A stretch of DNA of 50,850 nt from an uncultured Prevotella sp. GTDB taxonomy: Bacteria; Bacteroidota; Bacteroidia; Bacteroidales; Bacteroidaceae. Positions 40,413 through 49,735 of this stretch are shown piece by piece (within the stretch, counting starts at the first letter, position 1; every line of letters starts with the position of its first letter). The notes beneath the pieces are model-generated. The model was given only the letters and a program-made list of their open reading frames with translations. It had not been told where the DNA came from and ran no database searches. The translations under genes were made by a program, and so were the position numbers. The stretch spans positions 1 to 50,850 of the forward strand of contig URRR01000016.1 in NCBI GenBank assembly GCA_900550365.1, written 5' to 3'.

Positions 40413-41492
40413 TCATTTTATCAATGAGTCAACAAACCTGTCAAACATGAACTCTGTATCAACAGGTCCTGAACAAGCCTCCGGATGGAACTGACTTGAG
40501 AACCAAGGATTTGTCTTATGGCGTATTCCTTCATTGCTGCCGTCATTCATATTTACAAAGAGCTCTTCCCAGTCATTATTCAATGTTGAGGCATCAACAG
40601 CATAACCATGATTCTGACTCGTAACGTAACAATGCTCTGTACCTACCATACGGACAGGCTGATTGTGCGAACGATGGCCATACTTCAACTTGTATATTTT
40701 AGCGCCTCCTGCCTTTGCCAGCAACTGATTGCCCATACAAATACCGCATATAGGCTTTGTAGAAGCACTCATTTGCTTACGGATTATATTAACGGCGTCC
40801 TCACACATATCCGGGTCACCGGGACCATTTGCAAGAAACAGTCCGTCAAAATCCATATCGGTGTAATCATAATTCCATGGCACACGAATAACCTCAACAC
40901 CTCTGTTTATCAAGCATCTGATAATATTATTCTTTACTCCGCAATCGACAAGCACGACTTTCTTGCCAGCTCCTTCATTGTATCGGATGATTTGCTTGCA
41001 ACTTACCTGATCCACAAAGTTAACACCCTCATAATCTGCTGACGGAATATTATCCGGTTCATCATCAAACAATATTTTTCCCATCATTACACCATGCTCA
41101 CGCAAAACCTTTGTCAGCTCACGCGTATCAATACCAGTCACACCTGGAACATGTTCGCGCCTTAGCCAGTCAGCAAGGCTCTCAACAGCATTCCAATGAC
41201 TGTATTGCTCACTATAATCGGCTACGATTATTGCCGAAGCGTATATCTTGTCACTCTCCATAAAAGTGGCGATTCCGTTAGACTCAACAGTAAACGGAGG
41301 CACTCCATAGTTACCTACAAGAGGATAAGTGAGCACCATAAGCTGCCCGGCATACGAAGGGTCAGTAAGACTTTCCGGATATCCCATCATTGCAGTGTTG
41401 AACACTACCTCGCCGGCAACAGGACTGTCATAGCCGAACGACTTTCCATGGAACTTCGTTCCATCCTCCAATACTAAAGTTACGTTTCTCAT
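40413..41492 (-). CDS. carA: Carbamoyl-phosphate synthase small subunit
   Basis: 359 residues. It supplies ammonia from glutamine. The N-terminal CPSase domain begins VTLVLEDGTKFHGKSFGYDS; the class I amidotransferase has the nucleophile Cys in PICGICMGNQLL and the His-Glu pair in SQFHPEACSGP. It forms a complex with CarB next to it. A hairpin lies between it and the upstream PurF-like gene, so it may start its own transcript. Confidence 0.95.
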   Translation of the reverse strand: MRNVTLVLEDGTKFHGKSFGYDSPVAGEVVFNTAMMGYPESLTDPSYAGQLMVLTYPLVGNYGVPPFTVESNGIATFMESDKIYASAIIVADYSEQYSHWNAVESLADWLRREHVPGVTGIDTRELTKVLREHGVMMGKILFDDEPDNIPSADYEGVNFVDQVSCKQIIRYNEGAGKKVVLVDCGVKNNIIRCLINRGVEVIRVPWNYDYTDMDFDGLFLANGPGDPDMCEDAVNIIRKQMSASTKPICGICMGNQLLAKAGGAKIYKLKYGHRSHNQPVRMVGTEHCYVTSQNHGYAVDASTLNNDWEELFVNMNDGSNEGIRHKTNPWFSSQFHPEACSGPVDTEFMFDRFVDSLIK

Positions 41493-41571
41493 ATTGTCGT
41501 GCTTAATTATATTGATGCATACGAAGCAAAAAGGACAGTGCCAATAAGCAACGGATGCTTGTTTTCAAAAA

Positions 41572-41609
41572 AAGGCCCATGGACGGCACAAGTGCCTGCC
41601 GTGGGCTTT
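41572..41609 (-). terminator. Hairpin downstream of the PurF-like gene
   Basis: AAGGCCCATGGACGGCAC and GTGCCTGCCGTGGGCTT pair with two mismatches; the minus strand then continues with a T run (complement of AAAAAAA). It lies between the PurF-like gene and carA. Confidence 0.75.
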
Positions 41610-41635
41610 AATATCAGGTATTTAATAATATTTTA

Positions 41636-43534
41636 TCAGAATTTCTGCTCAAACTTGTAAACATTCTCAACATATTTGACGAATGCCTGATTAACAAGTT
41701 TCACACCGCCTGGCGTAGGATAATTACCAGTGAAATACCAGTCTCCCTTATGATTCGGTATTGCTTCATGCAGACCTTCAATCGACTGATAAACCAGTTC
41801 TACAGGAGTTGTCATGCCATCGGGACGCAACATTTCAATGATTTTCTTATTTATCTCATCAACGCTGAACGGTTTATAAATGTCACGCACACAGTTCTGC
41901 ATTTCCGTTTTCGGCTTTTTCAGTTCCGCCTTACATCTGTTATAAGTATCTTCTATAAGCTGATACATTCCATGATCCTTTAACAACTGGATAGTTGCCC
42001 GGAATACACAAAACTCCTCCAGACTCGGCATATCAATGCCATAATAATCAGGATAACGGATTTGCGGCGAGCTGCTTACAATGACTATTTTCTTAGGATG
42101 CAGACGGTCGAGAATCTTTAAAATACTTTCTTTCAGCGTCGTTCCTCGCACGATACTGTCATCAATTATCACGAGATTGTCTTTATACGGCTCTAATGAT
42201 TCATAAGTTACATCATAAACATGCGAAGCCAAATCATTTCTGGATGTACCTTCTGTAATAAAAGTACGCAATTTAATATCCTTCCATGCGATCTTCTCAC
42301 TCCGGACATATTGATGTAAAAGCTTTGTCAGCTCATCATAAGACGGCTTATGGTCCATTTCCATTATGAGCTTGATTTTCTGCTCATTAATGTACCGTTT
42401 AAAACCACCGAGCATTCCATAAAATGCCACTTCAGCCGTATTGGGAATAAAAGAAAACACAGTATGCTCAGTATCATAATCAACAGCTTTCAGAATTGAA
42501 GGCGTTAATTGCTCACCAAGCTTTTTTCTTTCCTTATAAATATCGCGGTCGGAACCCCTGCTGAAATAAATGCGTTCAAAAGAACACTTACTGTCACCGC
42601 GCTTCTCAAGAATTCTCTCAACAGAAGTCTCACAATTCTTATTAACTATCAACGCACAACCAGGCTCAAGCTCTTGAATATCATCGCACTCTAAGTCAAA
42701 CGTCGTCTGGAGAACAGGACGTTCACTGGCAAGCACCACGATTTCATCATTCTTATACCAAAAAGCAGGACGTATCCCCCACGGGTCACGCATTGAGAAC
42801 ATTTCTCCACTGCCTGTAATGCCACACATTACGTAACCACCATCAAAATCAGTCATTGTAGATTTCAGAACATTACTTATTTTGACATGATCCTCAATGT
42901 ATGCGGTCAGTTCCTGATCTTTTAATCCTAAATTCTTTCCCTCAATAAAGTTACGCTCCACTTCACGGTCAAGCCTGTGTCCCATAAGCTCTAAAGTGAT
43001 ATAACCGTCACCGTAAATACGTGGAGACTGTCCCTGCTTGACCAATTTCTCAAATATCTCATCAATATTTGTCATGTTGAAGTTTCCGCACAGACACAAG
43101 TTCTTTGCACGCCAGTTATTGCGCCGCAAGAACGGATGAACAAAAGAAAGACCGCTCTTACCCGTGGTTGAATAACGCAAGTGCCCCATATAAAGTTCTC
43201 CCACGAAAGGCAGATTGCGCTTGACAAACTCTGCATCTGAAAGTTGCTGTTGTGTCACACTTGCGAATTTCTTGTGCACATTGCCGAATATCTGGGTAAT
43301 AGCATTGGAGCCCTCGGCACGTTCACGGAACATATATTCTGACCCGGGTATTGCATCAAGGTTGACACATGCCATGCCGGCACCCTCTTGTCCCCTGTTA
43401 TGTTGCTTTTCCATCATAAGATAGAGCTTGTTAAGCCCGAACATCCAGGTTCCGTACTTCTGCTGGTAATATTCCAATGGTTTAAGCAGTCTCACCATTG
43501 CAACTCCACATTCATGCTTCAAAGGTTCCATCAT
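41636..43534 (-). CDS. Amidophosphoribosyltransferase family protein (PurF-like, long form)
   Basis: 632 residues. The N-terminal class II glutamine amidotransferase begins MMEPLKHECGVAMV; the Cys that would be the nucleophile follows a short leader. Glutaminase motifs NRGQEGAG and MGHLRYSTTGKSG are present. The phosphoribosyltransferase domain has the PRPP loop LVIIDDSIVRGTTLKESIL. It is about 130 residues longer than the usual PurF because of insertions and a C-terminal extension, so in this phylum it may be a paralogue and not the main purine enzyme. The neighbour order with carA/carB and glmS links it to glutamine-dependent nitrogen metabolism. Confidence 0.85.
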   Translation of the reverse strand: MMEPLKHECGVAMVRLLKPLEYYQQKYGTWMFGLNKLYLMMEKQHNRGQEGAGMACVNLDAIPGSEYMFRERAEGSNAITQIFGNVHKKFASVTQQQLSDAEFVKRNLPFVGELYMGHLRYSTTGKSGLSFVHPFLRRNNWRAKNLCLCGNFNMTNIDEIFEKLVKQGQSPRIYGDGYITLELMGHRLDREVERNFIEGKNLGLKDQELTAYIEDHVKISNVLKSTMTDFDGGYVMCGITGSGEMFSMRDPWGIRPAFWYKNDEIVVLASERPVLQTTFDLECDDIQELEPGCALIVNKNCETSVERILEKRGDSKCSFERIYFSRGSDRDIYKERKKLGEQLTPSILKAVDYDTEHTVFSFIPNTAEVAFYGMLGGFKRYINEQKIKLIMEMDHKPSYDELTKLLHQYVRSEKIAWKDIKLRTFITEGTSRNDLASHVYDVTYESLEPYKDNLVIIDDSIVRGTTLKESILKILDRLHPKKIVIVSSSPQIRYPDYYGIDMPSLEEFCVFRATIQLLKDHGMYQLIEDTYNRCKAELKKPKTEMQNCVRDIYKPFSVDEINKKIIEMLRPDGMTTPVELVYQSIEGLHEAIPNHKGDWYFTGNYPTPGGVKLVNQAFVKYVENVYKFEQKF

Positions 43535-43621
43535 ATAAGATTTAAAAAGCTAATAAACATGAAAACAATCCGTATCTGCATACTTCACTGACCATTATCC
43601 ATTAGCTTCTTCAATTAATAA

Positions 43622-45466
43622 TTATTCTACAGTCACTGACTTTGCCAAATTTCGTGGTTGGTCTACGTCTTTCCCTTTACATACAGCAATATGATAAGCC
43701 AATAACTGTAAGGGTATCGTAGCGACCAACGGTTCAAGACATTCTTGTGTATCCGGTAATTCTATTACTTCATCAACCAGTTTACTTATGGTTTCATCAC
43801 CTTTTGTAACCAAAGCTATAACTTTGCCTTTGCGTGCCTTTATTTCCTGAATATTATTCAACACTTTCTCATACATTGAGTTTCTGGTAGCTATCACAAC
43901 CACCGGCATATCCGAGTCAATCAAAGCTATTGGTCCATGCTTCATCTCCGCAGCCGGATAGCCCTCTGCATGAATATAGCTTATTTCCTTTAATTTCAGT
44001 GCGCCCTCTAAGGCTACGGGATAATTATAGCCACGACCAAGATACAAAAAGTTTCTTGCATAAGTAAATATACGGCTTAAAGACGCAATCTGATCATTGA
44101 GAGCCAACGTTTCTTTTATCTTTTGCGGTATAACGCTTAATTCCTTGACAATACTATAATAGGTGTCATCGCTGACAGTACCACGCGCCTTAGCCAAAGC
44201 TAAAGCCAACATTGTAAGTACGGTTACCTGGCCGGTAAACGCCTTTGTAGACGCGACACCGATTTCCGGTCCGACATGAATATATGAGCCTGTGTCAGTA
44301 GCCCGTGGAATGCTTGCACCTATTACGTTACAGATACCATAAATAAAAGCCCCACACTGCTTGGCAAGTTTTACTGCTGCCAATGTATCTGCGGTCTCAC
44401 CACTTTGTGATATAGCAATGACTATATCTTTATCCGTAACAACCGGATTCCGGTATCTGAATTCACTGGCATATTCAACCTCTACGGGGATACGGCACAG
44501 ACTTTCAATTATCTGCTTTCCGATAAGTCCTGCATGCCACGAAGTTCCACAACCGACAATAATTATCCTCTTCGCTGAAAGCAGTTGAGCTTTATAATCA
44601 ATTACAGCACTCAGAGTTACATTGGTCGCGTCAACATTGACACGGCCTCGCATGCAGTTAGTAATACATTCGGGCTGTTCGAATATCTCCTTCAGCATAA
44701 AATGAGGATATCCGCCTTTTTCAATTTGTCCTAAATCCAGATCAACAGTCTGAATTTTAGGGAACAGCTCTCTGTTTAATATATTTACGACCTTTAAATC
44801 CTCTCCCTTACGCATTACAGCAATGCTTCCATCCTCAAGATATACCACTTTATCTGTATATTCAACAATAGGACTTGCATCCGAAGCCAGGAAGAATTCA
44901 TTCTCGCCGACACCTATAACAAGCGGGCTTTGCCTGCATGCCGCAATAATCTGGTTTGGTTCCCGCTTATCAAGCAAAGCTATGGCATAAGCGCCAATCA
45001 CTTCATGCAAAGCAAGCTGAACAGCCGTAAGCAAATCCAGATTTTTCTTAGTCTGCACATACTCAATAAGCTGTACCAGAACTTCCGTATCCGTATCCGA
45101 GCGGAATGACAGCCCTTTAGTCTGCAGTTTTCTTTTCAGGTCAGCATAATTCTCAATTATGCCATTATGAATTATCGCAAGATTTTTAGATTCAGAATAA
45201 TGTGGGTGGGCATTAACGGATGATGGTTCACCGTGGGTAGCCCATCTTGTGTGTGCTATACCGACAGAACCGGAAACATTCTTATCGCTGCAGAATGCAA
45301 CCAAATCGGCAACTTTACCTTTTGTCTTATAAACACTCAACCCGCCGTCTGTGTTGATAAGAGCTGTACCGGCGCTGTCATATCCGCGATATTCAAGCCG
45401 TCCGAGCCCTTTCATCAAAATGGGGAAAGCATCTTTATTTCCAATATAGCCGACAATGCCACACAT
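43622..45466 (-). CDS. glmS: Glutamine-fructose-6-phosphate aminotransferase (isomerising)
   Basis: 614 residues from ATG 45466, because the catalytic Cys must follow Met directly (MCGIVGYIGNKD); the frame upstream to 45538 is not used. GlmS makes glucosamine-6-phosphate for cell wall and LPS. Glutaminase motifs HTRWATHGEPS and HNGIIENY, two SIS isomerase domains (IVGCGTSWHAGLIGKQ, YLGRGYNYPVALEGALKLKE) and the DQPRNLAKSVTVE C-terminus are complete. The Wza-like lipoprotein gene ends 8 bases upstream, so both are co-transcribed. Confidence 0.96.
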   Translation of the reverse strand: MCGIVGYIGNKDAFPILMKGLGRLEYRGYDSAGTALINTDGGLSVYKTKGKVADLVAFCSDKNVSGSVGIAHTRWATHGEPSSVNAHPHYSESKNLAIIHNGIIENYADLKRKLQTKGLSFRSDTDTEVLVQLIEYVQTKKNLDLLTAVQLALHEVIGAYAIALLDKREPNQIIAACRQSPLVIGVGENEFFLASDASPIVEYTDKVVYLEDGSIAVMRKGEDLKVVNILNRELFPKIQTVDLDLGQIEKGGYPHFMLKEIFEQPECITNCMRGRVNVDATNVTLSAVIDYKAQLLSAKRIIIVGCGTSWHAGLIGKQIIESLCRIPVEVEYASEFRYRNPVVTDKDIVIAISQSGETADTLAAVKLAKQCGAFIYGICNVIGASIPRATDTGSYIHVGPEIGVASTKAFTGQVTVLTMLALALAKARGTVSDDTYYSIVKELSVIPQKIKETLALNDQIASLSRIFTYARNFLYLGRGYNYPVALEGALKLKEISYIHAEGYPAAEMKHGPIALIDSDMPVVVIATRNSMYEKVLNNIQEIKARKGKVIALVTKGDETISKLVDEVIELPDTQECLEPLVATIPLQLLAYHIAVCKGKDVDQPRNLAKSVTVE

Positions 45467-45474
45467 ATAATTAA

Positions 45475-46272
45475 TTAGTTTATCACATTTACAACCAAAG
45501 AAGCAACTGAAGTAACAACACTCAGCACTGAGAACCATATAGTCACGCTTGAGCCGATAGCAGAGTTCTGTGCCTGCACTTTGTTTGGCTCAACGTAAAT
45601 ATAATCATTCTGATGCAAATAATAATAAGGTGAATTTATCAGATTTGCATCATTGAGATTTAGCCGATGGAACGATTTCTGTCCTGTTGAATCTTCACGG
45701 ACCAACAAAACGTTCTCACGCTTACCATATATGGTCATATCGCCAGCCCTGGCCAAAGCCTCGAGCACGCTGATCTTCTCCTGGTCAACGGTGTAAACAC
45801 CAGGCGACTTCACCTCACCACCTATACCTACTTTAAAGCTGGCCATTCTTACCGTTACGATAGGATTCTCGTTCTCTGCCATATACGGCAGAATTTTATC
45901 CCTGATGGCATTCTCACACTGGCGTTTTGTAAATCCTCCTACCTTAATAGCTCCGACAACAGGAAAATTGATATATCCATCGTTGTCAACAAGATACGTC
46001 TGCAAAGCTCCGCCACCGGTAGACAATACACCAGAAGAATTCAATGTGTTGGTTACTGACAAGTTGAACGGTGTTGCCGCTTTCGGGTCTGTAGTACTTA
46101 CTGTAATGGTAAGCAAGTCCTTAGGCATTATCCGTGCGTCAAACAATCCCTTGGACGCTTCAAGACTTACAGAGTCCGCATTCTGGAAATACGCAATATG
46201 TTTACTGCTTGCGCAGCCCCCCAGAACAAGACATAACACGGCAAATAATACCACGTTTAGTAATTTCTTCAT
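45475..46272 (-). CDS. Polysaccharide export lipoprotein (Wza/BexD-like)
   Basis: 265 residues. Lipoprotein signal MKKLLNVVLFAVLCLVLGGC, then a polysaccharide biosynthesis/export domain (PKDLLTITVSTTDPKAATPF), SLBB-like beta-grasp part (VGIGGEVKSPGVYTVDQEKI, VLEALARAGDMTIYGKRENV) and a C-terminal hydrophobic helix. It normally forms the outer-membrane channel for capsule or exopolysaccharide. Here no other polysaccharide genes are beside it; instead it precedes glmS, which makes a sugar precursor. This coupling looks meaningful but is inferred. Confidence 0.88.
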   Translation of the reverse strand: MKKLLNVVLFAVLCLVLGGCASSKHIAYFQNADSVSLEASKGLFDARIMPKDLLTITVSTTDPKAATPFNLSVTNTLNSSGVLSTGGGALQTYLVDNDGYINFPVVGAIKVGGFTKRQCENAIRDKILPYMAENENPIVTVRMASFKVGIGGEVKSPGVYTVDQEKISVLEALARAGDMTIYGKRENVLLVREDSTGQKSFHRLNLNDANLINSPYYYLHQNDYIYVEPNKVQAQNSAIGSSVTIWFSVLSVVTSVASLVVNVIN

Positions 46273-46306
46273 AAATGATGTGTTGTAATAGAATCGTAAA
46301 ACTTTG

Positions 46307-46338
46307 CAAAAATACTTTTATTTTCCGAAACCTACAAA
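46307..46338 (-). promoter_or_regulatory. Promoter of the Wza-like / glmS operon
   Basis: Minus strand: TTTG (46335-46338), 20 bases, TATTTTTG (46307-46314), about 35 bases before the start. Confidence 0.7.
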
Positions 46339-46364
46339 TATTTAAGGAACTAAATGGTTTTAAA

Positions 46365-46399
46365 AAGCCTCTCTTGCCGAAACGAGGCAGGAGAGGCTT
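46365..46399 (-). terminator. uxaC terminator
   Basis: AAGCCTCTC and GAGAGGCTT form the outer stem, TGCC/GGCA an inner extension; on the minus strand T5 follows. It lies 18 bases past the uxaC stop and before the Wza-like promoter. Confidence 0.85.
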
Positions 46400-46417
46400 C
46401 ATACTTATTTTATAATT

Positions 46418-47821
46418 TTAAAACTTAAAGTAATTCTTAGCGTTGTAATAGCTGATGTCTTCAACCATGCGGTACAGACTTTCCTTATCGTCAGGCAGCA
46501 GGCCTTTCTCGACATCATTCCCAAGCAAATTGCAAAGCAATCTGCGGAAATACTCATGACGCGGATAAGACAAGAATGAGCGGCTGTCTGTCAGCATACC
46601 TACGAAACGGCTCAGGAGACCGAGTACTGACAATGCGTTCATCTGTTTTGTCATACCGTCAAGCTGGTCATTAAACCACCAGCCGCTACCGAACTGAATC
46701 TTACCCGGGCATGAGCCGTCCTGGAAGTTGCCGAGCATAGTGGCGATCACTTCATTTGCACATGGATTCAGAGTATATAATATGGTTCGTGTGAGCTTGC
46801 CTTCAGCGTTCAGATGATCAAGGAAATGACTCATGGCCTTGGCCGTATTGAATTCGCCGATAGAGTCAAAACCGGTATCCGGACCAAGTTTCTTGAACAT
46901 CAGACTGTTGTTGTCACGTATTGCGCCATAATGATACTGCTGTGTCCAGTCGCTTTCGTAGTCCATTTCAGCAAATACTGTCAGCATGCAATGCTTGAAC
47001 TGACGTATTTCATACTGTGAAAGGTCTTGTCCGCGCATAGCCTTTTCAAAGATTGTCTCAATCTGGCTGTCAGTGTAAGGCTCGTCATAGAACTCCTCGA
47101 TGCCGTGGTCAGACAGACGGCAACCATTCTCGTTGAAGAAATCATGACGTTTCTGAAGGGCGTCAATCATATCCTGGAACTTTGAGATGGTCACACCAGC
47201 GACTTCTCCAAGACGAGTAACATAATCAGAAAAAGCTTTTGCGTTGTCAACGGCCATTGCCTTATCAGGGCGCAATGCCGGTATCATCTTTATTTCAAAA
47301 CCGCTTTCCCTTGTCTGCTTGTGATATCTCAAGTCATCAACAGGGTCATCAGTCGTACAAACACATTCTACATTGTAACGGCGCATAAAGCCACGCGCAG
47401 TATATCCGGGCTGCTGCAGTTTCTCGTTACACTCGTCATAAATCTCACGTGCCGTCTTAGGACTTAACAGCTTATCAATACCGAAAGCGGTCTTCAGCTC
47501 GAGGTGAGTCCAGTGATAAAGCGGGTTACGGAAAGTGTAAGGCACTGTCTCAGCCCACTTCTCAAACTTCTCCCAATCACTTGTTTCCGTGCCGGTGCAA
47601 TATTTCTCGTCAACGCCATTGGTTCGCATTGCACGCCATTTGTAATGATCTCCGCCGAGCCAAAGCTCAGTTATGCTCTTAAACTTGTGGTCATTGGCAA
47701 CCATTTCCGGAATAAGATGGCAGTGATAGTCTATAATAGGCATCTTTGCCGCATGATTATGAAATAGATCCTGCGCAGTAGCGGTTTCCAGCAGGAAGTT
47801 TTCATCCATAAATTTCTTCAT
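46418..47821 (-). CDS. uxaC: Glucuronate isomerase
   Basis: 467 residues. UxaC interconverts D-glucuronate/fructuronate and galacturonate/tagaturonate in hexuronate use. Amidohydrolase-like fold: the metal-binding start PIIDYHCHLIPEMVAND, then CTTDDPVDDLRYHK and the C-terminal WWFNDQLDGMTKQ with LTDSRSFLSYPRHEYFRRLL are all family-typical. No uxuA, uxuB or kdg genes are close, so it stands alone here. Divergent from ansA with overlapping promoters. Confidence 0.95.
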   Translation of the reverse strand: MKKFMDENFLLETATAQDLFHNHAAKMPIIDYHCHLIPEMVANDHKFKSITELWLGGDHYKWRAMRTNGVDEKYCTGTETSDWEKFEKWAETVPYTFRNPLYHWTHLELKTAFGIDKLLSPKTAREIYDECNEKLQQPGYTARGFMRRYNVECVCTTDDPVDDLRYHKQTRESGFEIKMIPALRPDKAMAVDNAKAFSDYVTRLGEVAGVTISKFQDMIDALQKRHDFFNENGCRLSDHGIEEFYDEPYTDSQIETIFEKAMRGQDLSQYEIRQFKHCMLTVFAEMDYESDWTQQYHYGAIRDNNSLMFKKLGPDTGFDSIGEFNTAKAMSHFLDHLNAEGKLTRTILYTLNPCANEVIATMLGNFQDGSCPGKIQFGSGWWFNDQLDGMTKQMNALSVLGLLSRFVGMLTDSRSFLSYPRHEYFRRLLCNLLGNDVEKGLLPDDKESLYRMVEDISYYNAKNYFKF

Positions 47822-47879
47822 GTTTGTTTTTTATTTTTAAGTGTTAATTATAAATTAGTAGTTAAAGTTTTTATTTATG

Positions 47880-47928
47880 CAAATATACTGTATTTTTTTT
47901 GATTTCAGAGTAAATTAAACTATATTTG
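47880..47928. promoter_or_regulatory. Divergent promoters for uxaC and ansA
   Basis: Plus strand: TTTG (47898-47901), 19 bases, TATATTTG (47921-47928) for ansA. Minus strand: TATATTTG at 47880-47887 with a weaker -33 near 47908. The -33 regions overlap, so the two promoters compete for polymerase. Confidence 0.6.
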
Positions 47929-47979
47929 CACAAAATAAATTACGTAAACGATGTCGAACTTTGATATCCGATTCTACAA

Positions 47980-49020
47980 ATGACCAAGATTAAAAACGAC
48001 AGAGTATTATTGATATATACCGGAGGCACGATAGGCATGGGGAAAAATCCAGACACTGGAGTACTTGAGCCTCTTGACTTGAACCACCTTGTAAGCTGCC
48101 TTCCTGAATTCAGCATGCTTAAGACGGCCGTCGATACATATCAATTCACCCAACCTATCGACTCAAGCGACATGTCACCAAGGCTATGGTCTCAACTGGT
48201 CAGGATTATCTCTGAAAGGTATAACGGTTATGACGGTTTTGTCATACTACACGGCACTGACACCATGGCTTATACAGCGTCTGCATTATCTTTTATGCTT
48301 GAGAATCTTACCAAGCCGGTCATTCTTACCGGAAGCCAATTACCTATCAACCAACTGCGCACTGACGGGAAAGAGAATCTTATTACAAGTATCGAGATAG
48401 CCTCTGCAGTAAACAAAGACGGTACGGCCATCGTACCGGAAGTCTGCATCTACTTCAGCGGAAAACTGTTGCGCGGCAACAGGTCTACCAAGACTAACGC
48501 TGACGGTTTCAACGCATTTGAATCATTCAATTTTCCACACCTTGCCGAGGCCGGTGTCAACATAGTTTACAATGTTGACCACATCCTGAAACCCGATTTC
48601 GACAAACCCATGATACCACATACTGCAATCAACCCCAATGTTGTGGTATTCTCACTGTTCCCCGGGCTTCAGGAGAACATAATACGCCACGTACTTGACG
48701 CGCCTGAGCTGCGCTCAATCGTTATGCGCAGCTATGGCAGCGGAAATGCTCCGAAAAAGCCCTGGCTTACCAGGATACTGCAAAGAGCAAGCCAGCGCGG
48801 AGTTACCATTGTAAATATAAGCCAATGTCTTGCCGGCAGTGTTGAGATGACGAGGTACGACACCGGTTACAGACTGAAAAGTACCGGGGTGATAAGCGGT
48901 TATGACAGCACGGTAGAATGCGCCGTAACCAAGCTCATGTGCCTGCAAGGCAATTTCACAGACAATAAGATTGTAAGGAATTATATGAGCAGGTCAATAT
49001 GCGGTGAAATAACAATTTAA
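47980..49020 (+). CDS. ansA: Type I (cytoplasmic) L-asparaginase
   Basis: 346 residues. Converts asparagine to aspartate and ammonia. The first catalytic Thr is in LLIYTGGTIGMGKNP near the N-terminus; the second triad is in FVILHGTDTMAYTASALSFM. No signal peptide, so it is the cytoplasmic type. The C-terminal allosteric half is present to about residue 346. Single gene with its own promoter. Confidence 0.93.
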   Translation: MTKIKNDRVLLIYTGGTIGMGKNPDTGVLEPLDLNHLVSCLPEFSMLKTAVDTYQFTQPIDSSDMSPRLWSQLVRIISERYNGYDGFVILHGTDTMAYTASALSFMLENLTKPVILTGSQLPINQLRTDGKENLITSIEIASAVNKDGTAIVPEVCIYFSGKLLRGNRSTKTNADGFNAFESFNFPHLAEAGVNIVYNVDHILKPDFDKPMIPHTAINPNVVVFSLFPGLQENIIRHVLDAPELRSIVMRSYGSGNAPKKPWLTRILQRASQRGVTIVNISQCLAGSVEMTRYDTGYRLKSTGVISGYDSTVECAVTKLMCLQGNFTDNKIVRNYMSRSICGEITI

Positions 49021-49064
49021 TTAAAAAAAGCACAACATATTGCCGCTATTAAGCATTTATTTCT

Positions 49065-49072
49065 TAACTTTG
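49065..49072 (+). promoter_or_regulatory. Rubrerythrin promoter -7 box
   Basis: TAACTTTG, with TATTG at 49038-49042 as a possible -33 element (spacing 22). It places the transcription start near 49077 and a leader of about 105 bases. Confidence 0.55.
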
Positions 49073-49076
49073 CATA

Positions 49077-49143
49077 ATCCGTGAACAAACCGGATTACTT
49101 CGGCGTTGCAATATTATTACACACCGGTGGCAACATCACGGAT
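49077..49143 (+). promoter_or_regulatory. Structured 5' leader of rubrerythrin gene
   Basis: An outer stem ATCCGTGA (49077-49084) pairs with TCACGGAT (49136-49143). Inside, GTTGC (49105-49109) pairs with GCAAC (49130-49134), enclosing palindrome CACCGGTG (49122-49129); a small CCG/CGG hairpin lies at 49090-49103. This could fold as a three-way junction before the ATG at 49184. No known riboswitch class is recognised. Confidence 0.5.
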
Positions 49144-49183
49144 AATCACGAACAAAAACCAATAATTTTTAAACAAAAGCATC

Positions 49184-49726
49184 ATGAAAGAATTAAAGGG
49201 AACAAAGACAGAGAAAAACCTGCAGGAAGCATTTGCAGGCGAGTCACAGGCACGCAACAAATACACATACTTTGCGTCAAAAGCAAGAAAAGACGGCTAT
49301 GAGCAGATAGCAGACATCTTTGAAGAGACAGCCAAGAATGAGAAAGAACACGCAAAATTATGGTTCAAGTATCTTGAGGGCGGCGACATCAAGGATACAG
49401 CAAGTAACCTTGAAGCTGCTGCTGCAGGCGAGAACTATGAGTGGACCGACATGTATGACCGCATGGCAAAGGACGCTGAAGAGGAAGGCTTCAAGGAGAT
49501 TGCAGCAAAATTCCGCATGGTGGGAGCAATCGAGAAGACTCACGAAGAGCGTTACCGCAAGCTGCTGAACAACGTAAACGAGAAGAAAGTATTCTCAAAG
49601 GACGGCGACTCTATATGGCAGTGCGCTAACTGCGGACACATCGTTATCGGCAAGAACGCTCCCAAAATCTGCCCCGTTTGCAACCATCCGCAGAGCTTCT
49701 TCCAGGTAAGAGCTGAGAATTATTAA
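49184..49726 (+). CDS. Rubrerythrin
   Basis: 180 residues. A cytoplasmic non-heme diiron protein that reduces hydrogen peroxide. The N-terminal four-helix domain holds the diiron Glu/His ligands (FAGESQARNKYTYFASKARK, EETAKNEKEHAKLWF, VGAIEKTHEERYRKLL). The C-terminal rubredoxin domain has CANCGHIV and CPVCNHP binding one iron. Complete, with its own leader; usual defence against oxygen in anaerobes. Confidence 0.95.
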   Translation: MKELKGTKTEKNLQEAFAGESQARNKYTYFASKARKDGYEQIADIFEETAKNEKEHAKLWFKYLEGGDIKDTASNLEAAAAGENYEWTDMYDRMAKDAEEEGFKEIAAKFRMVGAIEKTHEERYRKLLNNVNEKKVFSKDGDSIWQCANCGHIVIGKNAPKICPVCNHPQSFFQVRAENY

Positions 49727-49735
49727 GTTACCGTA

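Noticed and set aside
45467..45538. Longer start of glmS
   Set aside because: GlmS needs Cys immediately after the initiator Met; only the ATG at 45466 gives this.
49081..49302. Plus-strand GTG frame overlapping the rubrerythrin start
   Set aside because: It is out of frame with rubrerythrin, lies in the structured leader and shows no protein-like pattern.
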